DNA of 64,000 bases from NCBI GenBank assembly GCA_022827265.1, contig JAJDTF010000022.1, positions 1 to 64,000 on the forward strand, given 5' to 3'. The notes below the pieces were generated by a model that was not told the DNA's origin, did no database searches, and saw only the letters and a program-made list of their open reading frames with translations. Positions 9,225 to 16,271 of this stretch are shown here, in pieces. The first letter of the stretch is position 1. Every line of letters starts with the position of its first letter. The translations under genes were made by a program, and so were the position numbers. The stretch is from Acidimicrobiia bacterium. Lineage in GTDB: Bacteria > Actinomycetota > Acidimicrobiia > Acidimicrobiales > Poriferisodalaceae.

Positions 9225-10376
9225 GTGCTCGCCTCGGACGTGGCAGACCGGTACGGCATCGACCTCGCGGCTGCCGAGACGCTCGTGGCCTACGGCTTCG
9301 AGCCCGAGACGTTCGACGGCTTGCGCAGCCGGCTGACCGCTCGACGGCCGACAGCACCCGGCAGCACGGACGCCAACTGGGTGCGCGGCAGCATCGAGCG
9401 CGCGCAGCAGGACGACCTGGTGCCGCTGCCCCCGCCGGGCTCAGCTGAGCGCGAGCAGCTCGCCCGTGCCGGTCGGGACGCGATCGCCGGCGGGCAGGTG
9501 GGTGTGCTGCTCCTGGCCGGAGGCATGGCTACTCGCTTCGGGGGCGGAGTGAAAGCGCTGGCCGAGGCACTCCCGGGCCTGACGTTCGCGGCTGCCAAGC
9601 TGGCCGACCTGCGTCGCGTCACCGGTGAGCTGGATTGCGTCGTTCCCTTGTGGCTGATGACCAGCTTCCAGTCCGACGGCCTGCTGCGCAACTGGGCGGC
9701 TGCGGCGGCGACGCCCGACGTTCCCATCGACATCGCCCCTCAAGGCGTGTCGATGCGCCTCACACCCAGCGGCGACGTGTTTCGCGGCGCTGACGGTGCC
9801 GTCTCGCTGCACGCCCCGGGGCATGGCGACGCACCATGGGCCATGCAGCGGAGCGGCCACTTGGACCGGTTCGCCGATGGCGGCGGGCGCTGCCTGTTCG
9901 TCACCAACGTCGACAACGCAGCGGCAACACTGGACCCTGCGGTCATCGGCGCGCACCTTGCCCGGGCGAGACCGCTCACCTGCGAAGTCGTCGAGGGCGA
10001 TGCTTCGGGAGGCTCTCCGTGGCGCGTCGACGGCCGACTCCAGATCGTGGAGTCGTTCCGTCTGCCGCCCGGCGTCGACCCGTTGGCGTCTGGCGCAGTG
10101 AACACGAACTCCCTCGTCGCTGACCTCGAGGTGTTTGCTGCCGGCTGGCCGTTGACCTGGTTCGAGGTTCACAAGCAGGTCGACGGGGTCGAGGTGGTGC
10201 AGTTCGAGCGGCTGATCGGCGAGCTGTCTGCCTTTGCGGACACGGCGATGCTGCTCGTCGAACGCGATGGGCCCGATGGTCGCTTTCAGCCCGTCAAGGA
10301 TCCTGCGGAGCTCAAAGCGCGCCGCCCCGAGATCGCTCGGATCCTCGCCGGACGAGGCATCGAGATCGCCGACTGA
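9225..10376 (+). CDS. UDPGP-family UTP-sugar-1-phosphate uridylyltransferase
   Basis: A 383-residue nucleotidyltransferase likely to make UDP-sugars (UDP-glucose or UDP-GlcNAc) from UTP and the sugar 1-phosphate. The nucleotide-binding loop 'LLLAGGMATRFGG' lies near residue 94, and 'FVTNVDNAAAT' near 225 matches the metal/sugar-binding region of eukaryote-like UDPGP enzymes rather than classical bacterial GalU. It starts with GTG 8 nt after a TAGGTT hexamer, so it may be leaderless. It occupies the place taken by galU before moeA/glp in other actinobacteria. Sugar specificity is not decidable from sequence. Confidence 0.8.
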   Translation: MLASDVADRYGIDLAAAETLVAYGFEPETFDGLRSRLTARRPTAPGSTDANWVRGSIERAQQDDLVPLPPPGSAEREQLARAGRDAIAGGQVGVLLLAGGMATRFGGGVKALAEALPGLTFAAAKLADLRRVTGELDCVVPLWLMTSFQSDGLLRNWAAAAATPDVPIDIAPQGVSMRLTPSGDVFRGADGAVSLHAPGHGDAPWAMQRSGHLDRFADGGGRCLFVTNVDNAAATLDPAVIGAHLARARPLTCEVVEGDASGGSPWRVDGRLQIVESFRLPPGVDPLASGAVNTNSLVADLEVFAAGWPLTWFEVHKQVDGVEVVQFERLIGELSAFADTAMLLVERDGPDGRFQPVKDPAELKARRPEIARILAGRGIEIAD

Positions 10377-10399
10377 GGTACACCCGCTTCGAAATCGCT

Positions 10400-11644
10400 G
10401 TGCCCAGTACATTGCGTCCGATGTTGCCCTTGGACACCGTGCGCGAATTCGTGCTTGACCGGTGCCCCGCGCGTACGCCTGTGTCGGTGCCAGTTGCTCA
10501 CGCACTGGGCTTGGTGACGGCCAGCGAGATCATCTCGTCTGAAGCCATCCCGCAGTTCGCGAACACGGCTATGGACGGATTCGCTGTCAGGTCTGCCGAT
10601 GTGGTCGACGCCCCCTGCGATCTGCGGGTTGTCGAGACGATCGCTGCGGGTCACGCGCCGCAGGTGACGGTGGGACCAGGCGAGGCCAGCCGCATCATGA
10701 CGGGCGCAACGATCCCCCCGGGCGCGGACGCGGTGGTCATGGTGGAACGGACCAGCATCGTGAGCGACGGGCCCGCTTGCGGCGACGGCGCGGCCGAGAT
10801 CGTGCGCGTGGAGGTGAGCGTTCCGCCGGGCAACCATGTGCGGCCCGTCGGCGACGACCTGCATGCCGGAACCCATGTGTTCGCCGTCGGCACGGAACTC
10901 ACTGCGGGACATCTCGGCGTGCTGTGCAGCCTCGGAATGACCGAAGTGGAGGTCTTCCCGCGGCTGCGGGTCGGCGTGCTGTCGACAGGCGATGAGCTCG
11001 TCGACGACGGCAGCCCGCTGCGGCCCGGTCAGATCCGTGATTCGAATCGTCGCACCCTGCTGGCATTGGCGCACCGGGCCGATGTGGTCCCGGTCGACCT
11101 GGGGCTGTCGCCCGACGATCCCGACGAGATCGAGACTGCGATCACCACCGGAGTCCAGACATGCGACGCCATCGTCACGTCGGGCGGCGTCAGCATGGGC
11201 GACTTCGACTACGTGAAGGCCGTGCTCGACCGCATCGGCGACATGCGCTGGATGCAGGTAGCCATCAAGCCGGCAAAGCCGCTGGCCTTCGGCACGGTGG
11301 GCGATGTGCCGGTCTTCGGCCTGCCGGGAAATCCTGTCTCGTCGATGGTGTCGTTCGAACTCTTCGCCCGGCCGGGTCTGCGCTCGATGATGGGCCATCC
11401 TGATCCCGTCCGGCCGACGGTCATGGCCACCGCCGCGGAAGACCTGCCGCGGCGCGCCGACGGCAAGACCCACTTCATGCGGGTGCTGGCCACGCCACGC
11501 GATGGCGGCGTCGAAGTGCGCTCCGCCGGCGGGCAGGGCTCGCACATGCTGTGGGCGATGGCGAAGGCCAATGCGCTGGCGGTCGTGCCCGACGGCGATG
11601 GGGTGCGCGCCGGCGCCCCGGTTGACGTGCTGCTGCTCGATTGA
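10400..11644 (+). CDS. moeA: Molybdopterin molybdenumtransferase / gephyrin-like protein Glp
   Basis: Cytosolic enzyme inserting molybdate into adenylylated molybdopterin. Motifs include 'NTAMDGFAVR' near residue 55, 'MTGATIPPGADAVV' near 97, 'GDELVDDG' near 196, 'SGGVSMGDFDYV' near 260 and 'GLPGNPVSSMV' near 307. At 414 residues it is full length. In actinobacteria the copy next to galU and glpR is the gephyrin-like divisome protein Glp, and this gene has that context, so a cell-division role is possible besides cofactor synthesis. GTG at 10400 and ATG at 10421 are both possible starts. Confidence 0.92.
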   Translation: MPSTLRPMLPLDTVREFVLDRCPARTPVSVPVAHALGLVTASEIISSEAIPQFANTAMDGFAVRSADVVDAPCDLRVVETIAAGHAPQVTVGPGEASRIMTGATIPPGADAVVMVERTSIVSDGPACGDGAAEIVRVEVSVPPGNHVRPVGDDLHAGTHVFAVGTELTAGHLGVLCSLGMTEVEVFPRLRVGVLSTGDELVDDGSPLRPGQIRDSNRRTLLALAHRADVVPVDLGLSPDDPDEIETAITTGVQTCDAIVTSGGVSMGDFDYVKAVLDRIGDMRWMQVAIKPAKPLAFGTVGDVPVFGLPGNPVSSMVSFELFARPGLRSMMGHPDPVRPTVMATAAEDLPRRADGKTHFMRVLATPRDGGVEVRSAGGQGSHMLWAMAKANALAVVPDGDGVRAGAPVDVLLLD

Positions 11645-11714
11645 ACGGTCCCCGCCGCCCACGCCCAGAGCAGCCGAAGGATCAGCCCGCGCGCCGCTGG
11701 GTACGCTCAGGCCA

Positions 11715-12743
11715 ATGAATGGCGCAGCAGGTGTCGTTGCTCCGACGCGGGCAGCCGATCTCATCGATCCGTTCGGCCGGATCGTGGGCGATCTGCGCAT
11801 CTCGGTCACCGACCGGTGCAACTTCCGCTGCCAGTACTGCATGCCGGCCGAGGGCATGACGTGGCTGCCGCGATCGGAGATCCTGAGCTTTGAGGAAATC
11901 GAGCGCTTCGCCAAGGTATGCGTGGACCGCTTCGGCTTCGAGAGCATCCGCCTGACGGGCGGCGAGCCCCTGGTGCGTGCACACCTGCCGCGCTTGGTCG
12001 AGCGCCTCGCCGGGCTGGGCGTCGATGTTGCATTGACCACCAACGGCGCCACGTTGCGCCTGCACGCTCAGCCGCTGGCCTCTGCTGGCCTGTCGCGCAT
12101 CAATATCAGCCTCGATTCGCTCCAGCGCGACCGGTTCTTGGAGCTGACCCGCCGCGACGAGCTTGACCGGGTGCTCGACGGCATCGACGCCGCCATCGAC
12201 GCAGGGCTCGCGCCGGTGAAGATCAACACGGTCATGATGCGTGGGATCAACGATGACGAAGTGGTGGACTTCGCCCGCTACGGACGCGAGCGGGGCGTCG
12301 AGGTGCGCTTCATCGAGTTCATGCCGCTCGAAGCCGGAGATGTGTGGAACGCAGGTGTGGTCGTGCCCGCCGAGGAGATCTTGGCGGCAATCTCGGCAGA
12401 GTTTCCGACGGAGCCCGTCGTGCGCGCCAACGAGCCCGCCGAGCGCTACCGCTATCTCGATGGCGGCGGCCAGGTTGGCGTCATCGCCAGCGTCACCAAG
12501 CCGTTCTGCGGGAACTGCGACCGGGTGCGGCTCACCGCCGAGGGCCAGTTCCGCACGTGCCTGTTCGCGCTCGACGAATTCGACATGCGCTCGATCCTGC
12601 GTGGTGGTGCAACGGATGCCGAGCTCGACGATCTGCTGGCCACTGCCATCCGCGATGCAGTCGGCACAAAGTGGGCCGGTCACTCGATCGGCCAGGTCAA
12701 CTTCATCAAACCCAAACGGACGATGAGTCAGATCGGCGGCTAG
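11715..12743 (+). CDS. moaA: GTP 3',8-cyclase (radical SAM)
   Basis: First step of molybdenum cofactor synthesis: converts GTP to 3',8-cyclo-GTP. Two iron-sulfur motifs are visible: CNFRCQYC near residue 35 (SAM cluster) and 'CGNCDRVRLTAEGQFRTC' near 266. The protein ends with the functionally important Gly-Gly. It begins with ATG at 11715, 7 nt after TACGCT, suggesting a leaderless mRNA. Its last two codons and stop belong to a 35-bp tandem repeat, so the essential Gly-Gly end has been copied into the intergenic region. Confidence 0.95.
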   Translation: MNGAAGVVAPTRAADLIDPFGRIVGDLRISVTDRCNFRCQYCMPAEGMTWLPRSEILSFEEIERFAKVCVDRFGFESIRLTGGEPLVRAHLPRLVERLAGLGVDVALTTNGATLRLHAQPLASAGLSRINISLDSLQRDRFLELTRRDELDRVLDGIDAAIDAGLAPVKINTVMMRGINDDEVVDFARYGRERGVEVRFIEFMPLEAGDVWNAGVVVPAEEILAAISAEFPTEPVVRANEPAERYRYLDGGGQVGVIASVTKPFCGNCDRVRLTAEGQFRTCLFALDEFDMRSILRGGATDAELDDLLATAIRDAVGTKWAGHSIGQVNFIKPKRTMSQIGG

Positions 12744-12815
12744 GGCGCCGCCGATCCGTCAAGCACAGAGGCGGCTAGGGAGCCGCCGATCCGTCAAGCA
12801 CAGAGGCGGCTAGGA
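12735..12815 (+). repeat. Tandem 35-bp repeat spanning the moaA stop
   Basis: Two full units (12735-12769 and 12770-12804), nearly identical, plus a partial third (12805-12814). Each begins GGCGGCTAGG, which in the first unit is Gly-Gly-stop of moaA. The second unit contains a perfect hairpin (GGCGGCT, loop AGGG, AGCCGCC at 12770-12787). The array ends two bases before the moaC ATG. It probably arose by local duplication and may act as a weak attenuator between moaA and moaC. Confidence 0.9.
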
Positions 12816-12816
12816 C

Positions 12817-13317
12817 ATGACCGAGTCACCCTTCACCCACTTGGACCCGCTCGGCCGGGCACGCATGGTCGATGTGACGCCCAAGGAGGCGTCCCACCGG
12901 AGGGCGATCGCTCGCTGCCGTGTGCACATGGCAGCAGAGACTGCGTCGCTGGTGGCCCGCGGAGCGATCGCAAAGGGGGACGTCATCGCGGTCGCTCGGG
13001 TGGCCGGCATCCAGGCCGCCAAGCGTACGCCGGATCTCATCCCGCTCTGCCACCCGTTGCTCGTGGGCGCGGTATACGTGAATTTCGAGATCGCCGATAC
13101 GTGGGTCGAGATCGAGGCCCAAGTCGAGACGGTGGACCGAACCGGCGTCGAAATGGAGGCGATGACGGCATGCTCGGTCGCCGCGCTCACGATCTACGAC
13201 ATGTGCAAATCGGCCGACCGATCCATGGTTATCGGCGATCTGGCCCTGTGGGAGAAGACGGGCGGCAAGTCGGGCGCCTACCGCCGCGCCTCCTCCGACG
13301 AGGCGGCAGACCACTAG
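12817..13317 (+). CDS. moaC: Cyclic pyranopterin monophosphate synthase
   Basis: Acts after MoaA, rearranging 3',8-cyclo-GTP into cyclic pyranopterin monophosphate. Conserved stretches are 'AGIQAAKRTPDLIPLCHPL' near residue 66 and 'TIYDMCKSADRSM' near 124, which includes the catalytic Asp and Lys. Length (166 aa) is normal. The gene follows moaA after the tandem repeat and is probably co-transcribed with it. Confidence 0.95.
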   Translation: MTESPFTHLDPLGRARMVDVTPKEASHRRAIARCRVHMAAETASLVARGAIAKGDVIAVARVAGIQAAKRTPDLIPLCHPLLVGAVYVNFEIADTWVEIEAQVETVDRTGVEMEAMTACSVAALTIYDMCKSADRSMVIGDLALWEKTGGKSGAYRRASSDEAADH

Positions 13318-13408
13318 TCTTCGACTCATCGTCCGATGGCGATGCGCTGTTCGCACATCGTGACGTGACACCCTGTGGGGGCAGGCCCGCCGGCGAGGCA
13401 GGTGATGC

Positions 13409-13915
13409 GTGACAGAATTGGTGCTGGTGCTGTTGGCTGCGGTTTGGATCGTGGTGCTGGCACCCGACGCAGCGCGCTTGTTCCGACCTAACCGAAGGGC
13501 GACATCGTCCGTAGTCCAGTTCCGCCAGCAGCTCGACTCGCTCGGCCGATCCGCGCCGGCTGCCGCGCAGATTTCTCGGGAGCATGCGCAGAGACGCGCC
13601 GGCAAGGCTCAGCGTTACTGGGCGAGCCCGTCTACGTCTATGCCGACCACGCCGGCCCAAGCAGCGACACGCCGACGCGACATCGGCACGCTGCTGGTGC
13701 TGTGCACCTCGGTGGCGTTTGCGGGCGCCGTCACCACCGGATCGCTGTGGGCAGTCGCCGCCAGCGCGGTACTGCTTGCTGCCACGGCGGGGTTTGCTGC
13801 TCTCGCAGTGCGCCGGCGCCGCGCAGCGCCGACGGCTGAAGTGCATCACTTGCCGCTGCGAGACACTGACTCTGCTTCGACGGTCACGATGATTCGCCGT
13901 CAGGCGAACCAATAG
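13409..13915 (+). CDS. SepX/GlpR-like divisome membrane protein
   Basis: A 168-residue membrane protein. The N-terminal helix (residues 3-20) is followed by 'SSVVQFRQQLDSLGR', resembling the juxtamembrane segment of SepX/GlpR, the membrane receptor of gephyrin-like Glp in Corynebacterium and a Streptomyces septation factor. Two further hydrophobic segments lie at about 93-130. The known order galU-glp-(rimJ)-glpR is matched here by UDPGP-moeA-moaA-moaC-this gene. The identity is inferred from short similarity plus synteny. It starts with GTG. Confidence 0.6.
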   Translation: MTELVLVLLAAVWIVVLAPDAARLFRPNRRATSSVVQFRQQLDSLGRSAPAAAQISREHAQRRAGKAQRYWASPSTSMPTTPAQAATRRRDIGTLLVLCTSVAFAGAVTTGSLWAVAASAVLLAATAGFAALAVRRRRAAPTAEVHHLPLRDTDSASTVTMIRRQANQ

Positions 13916-14034
13916 GCTCGGCGCCGCCGGGAGAGCCAAAAGGCCTAGCGCCAGCAGGCGAAACAAGAGGCCCAGCGCCGCACGGCCAACGAGCAGGCGC
14001 CGCACCGCAGGTATATTCGATGGTCGCCCACCTC

Positions 14035-14107
14035 GGGGGTGTAGCTCAGTTGGTAGAGCGCTTCGGTCGCATCGAAGAGGCCAGGGGTTCGATTCCCCTC
14101 ACCTCCA
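14035..14107 (+). tRNA. tRNA-Ala (anticodon CGC)
   Basis: A full cloverleaf can be drawn: 7-bp acceptor stem GGGGGTG/CACCTCC with one G-U pair, D-arm GCTC/GAGC, anticodon stem CTTCG/CGAAG around loop GTCGCAT (anticodon CGC), and T-arm AGGGG/CCCCT with loop TTCGATT. CCA is not encoded. It reads the GCG codon, common in this genome. Confidence 0.93.
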
Positions 14108-14116
14108 CAGTCATCC

Positions 14117-14341
14117 CTAGTCCGCGAATATGTACACCAAGGGAACCAGAACCTGCAACAGCAGCAGCAGCCACACCGCGGCGGCGGCGAACCACAGCGG
14201 CACCGCTGGCGAGCGCCGACGACGAAGCTCCCACAGTTCGGCATGCACATGACGGAGCAAGTCTTGGATTTCATTGCTTTCCGAGGATGCGTCCGCTCGA
14301 AGCGGAGCGGATGCAGGCTGCGGTCGGTCTTCGGTGCCCAT
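14117..14341 (-). CDS. Small single-span membrane protein, unknown function
   Basis: A 74-residue product with a polar, helical N-terminal half ('NEIQDLLRHVHAELWELRRRR') and one C-terminal membrane helix (about 50-72). GAGGAGG lies 4 nt before the ATG at 14339-14341, a rather short spacing. It is not recognised. It faces away from the sco1/ctaG genes. A chance reading frame is possible, but the ribosome site and the amphipathic-plus-membrane layout support it. Confidence 0.45.
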   Translation of the reverse strand: MGTEDRPQPASAPLRADASSESNEIQDLLRHVHAELWELRRRRSPAVPLWFAAAAVWLLLLLQVLVPLVYIFAD

Positions 14342-14600
14342 GGAGCCTCCTCTACAGCACCAGCGAGAATCGATGCGTACTCGGGGCGAAACGTCACGAC
14401 GATAGACCGGGCTAGAGCCCAAACGCCGACATGGATGCAGAGCAGCCGCGGGCAGGTCCGCCCGCCGACAGCCCGCAGATTATCCACAGGTCTTGCACCG
14501 GTGTGTGGAAACAGGTGCGCCGTTCAGCGCTGTCGGGCGAGAACGACGCGGCACTAGCGTCCGGCGATATGCAGGGCACCGAGCCCGACCGGGGCCGATA

Positions 14601-15302
14601 GTGCGGCGGCGGATCAGCCGCGCCCTCGTCGTGGCGGCTGCGCTCGTCTTGGCAGCGTGCGGAAGCGGCGGTGAGAGTGAGTCGCGATACGAGGGCTTGG
14701 CCGTGCCTGCATCCCAGCTGCGACAGGTACCCGACATGGCGTTTGCCGACACCAACGGCAACGAGATCCACTTGGCGGCCGACACCCAGGGGCAGGTTCG
14801 GCTCGTGTATCAAATGTTCACCAACTGTCCGGATATCTGCGGTGTCCAGCTTGCGCAGCTGGCGAGCGTGCTCAATCGTCCCGGTGCACCGACGAACGTG
14901 GCTGTCCTGGCCGTGACCGTCGACCCGGATCGAGACTCACCAGACGTGCTGCGCGCCTACCTCGACCAGTTCAGCGAGGACTTCGTGGGGCTCATTCCCC
15001 GCAGTGAGCAGCAGCTGACCGACCTGCAGAATGCGCTGGGTGCGCTGGCGTCGATCAAGATCTTCGACACCACCACGACCGGTGCTCACGAGATGAGCGG
15101 CATGGATCACGACGACATGACCGCCATGGGCCATGGCGATGTGGACTATGACATCGCCCACGATGCCCGGGTGTTCGCCTACGCCCCGAACGGATACGGC
15201 TACGCGCAGTACCCGCATCCCACACGCCAGACCCAATTCGACCACGACCTGCCGATCCTCGCCGGTATCGAGCCCGATGCGCCGGCTGAGGCAGGCTTGT
15301 AG
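14601..15302 (+). CDS. Sco1/SenC-family copper chaperone lipoprotein
   Basis: Probable lipoprotein (signal sequence ending 'LVLAACGS', Cys near residue 19) with a thioredoxin-like Sco domain. The copper-binding CxxxC motif is CPDIC near residue 77. A His/Met/Asp-rich stretch ('HEMSGMDHDDMTAMGHGD', near residue 163) precedes the conserved 'AHDARVFAYAPNG' strand. Sco1 delivers copper to the CuA site of cytochrome c oxidase; the next gene, ctaG, delivers copper to CuB, so the pair fits an oxidase-assembly operon. The GTG at 14601 was chosen because the signal peptide follows directly. Confidence 0.85.
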   Translation: MRRRISRALVVAAALVLAACGSGGESESRYEGLAVPASQLRQVPDMAFADTNGNEIHLAADTQGQVRLVYQMFTNCPDICGVQLAQLASVLNRPGAPTNVAVLAVTVDPDRDSPDVLRAYLDQFSEDFVGLIPRSEQQLTDLQNALGALASIKIFDTTTTGAHEMSGMDHDDMTAMGHGDVDYDIAHDARVFAYAPNGYGYAQYPHPTRQTQFDHDLPILAGIEPDAPAEAGL

Positions 15303-15304
15303 CG

Positions 15305-16156
15305 ATGCGTTTCTGGTGCTCTGCGCTCGAGGTGCCGTGGAGTTGGGCGTGGCGGGCCTATCCGGGCGTCTGGGCGGCATCGCTCGCGATCGCAGTCCCG
15401 TACTTGGTGGCGCGGCGGCGGGCCCGCACCATGCGCCCCCAGCCGCTGAATCCTGCCGAGACGGCGGCGCAGCGCCGGCAGATGTGGTTCTTCCTGGCCG
15501 GTGTGGCGGCGTTCTGGGTGGCATCGGACTGGCCGCTCGGCGTCCTCGGTGCCGGATACCTGGCATCGGCGCACATGGCGCAGTTCATGCTGTACACGCT
15601 GGTTGCGGCACCGCTGCTTGTGCTCGGCATTCCCGAGCCGATGGCTCGGCGGATCCTGGCGAGGTTGCGGCTCTACCGGCTCATGACCCGGCTCACCAAG
15701 CCAGTCACCGCCGGGCTGGTGTTCAACGGCTGCCTGGTCGCAACGCACTCGCCGTGGGCGGTGGACACGCTGCGGGCGAACCAGTTCGGCTCGTTCGTGA
15801 TGGACGCGGTGTGGCTGGCATCGGGAGTGCTGGTGTGGCTGCCGATCTGCTCGCCGCTCAGCGAGCACCGGCTGCGTGCCTACCCCGGCAAGATGGTGTA
15901 CCTGTTCCTGGCCCTGGGGGTCGTGCCGGCGGTGCCTGCGGGCTTCTTGACGTTCGCAGGGTTTCCCCTCTACGCCACCTACGAGCTGGCGCCGCGCTTC
16001 TATGGCCTCGATGCTGCGACGGACCAGCAGATGGCTGGGCTCATCATGAAACTGGGCGGCATACCCATCGTGTGGGGAACCATCATCGCCATGATGATGC
16101 GATGGGCCGACGAGTCCAAAACGGCCAGTCCGGCTCAGCCACTCAGTCCACGATGA
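15305..16156 (+). CDS. ctaG: Cytochrome c oxidase assembly protein, CtaG (caa3 type)
   Basis: A 283-residue polytopic membrane protein of the CtaG/caa3 family, with about seven hydrophobic segments. Conserved features include 'SAHMAQFMLYTLVAAPLLVLG' (first 20 residues from near residue 88) and 'GGIPIVWG' near the C-terminus. It starts two bases after the sco1-like stop, indicating an operon for copper insertion into the respiratory oxidase. Its last 14 bases overlap a convergent small gene. Confidence 0.85.
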   Translation: MRFWCSALEVPWSWAWRAYPGVWAASLAIAVPYLVARRRARTMRPQPLNPAETAAQRRQMWFFLAGVAAFWVASDWPLGVLGAGYLASAHMAQFMLYTLVAAPLLVLGIPEPMARRILARLRLYRLMTRLTKPVTAGLVFNGCLVATHSPWAVDTLRANQFGSFVMDAVWLASGVLVWLPICSPLSEHRLRAYPGKMVYLFLALGVVPAVPAGFLTFAGFPLYATYELAPRFYGLDAATDQQMAGLIMKLGGIPIVWGTIIAMMMRWADESKTASPAQPLSPR

Positions 16157-16271
16157 CGAGGGCCCAGTAGACCACCACGGCGATCAGCGCCGCCGCGGCG
16201 GTGAGCGCGCGCAACGACAGCCACACCTCGTCGCCCGGCCGCATCGGCCGTCGAGGCGGGCGGCCGAACAT
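16143..16271 (-). CDS. Small membrane protein coupled to pepN
   Basis: A 42-residue product, MFGRPPRRPMRPGDEVWLSL followed by one membrane helix (about 22-40). Its ATG overlaps the stop of the aminopeptidase gene (TGATG at 16269-16273), which implies translational coupling. Function unknown. Confidence comes from the overlap and the clean positive-inside plus helix layout. Confidence 0.5.
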   Translation of the reverse strand: MFGRPPRRPMRPGDEVWLSLRALTAAAALIAVVVYWALVIVD

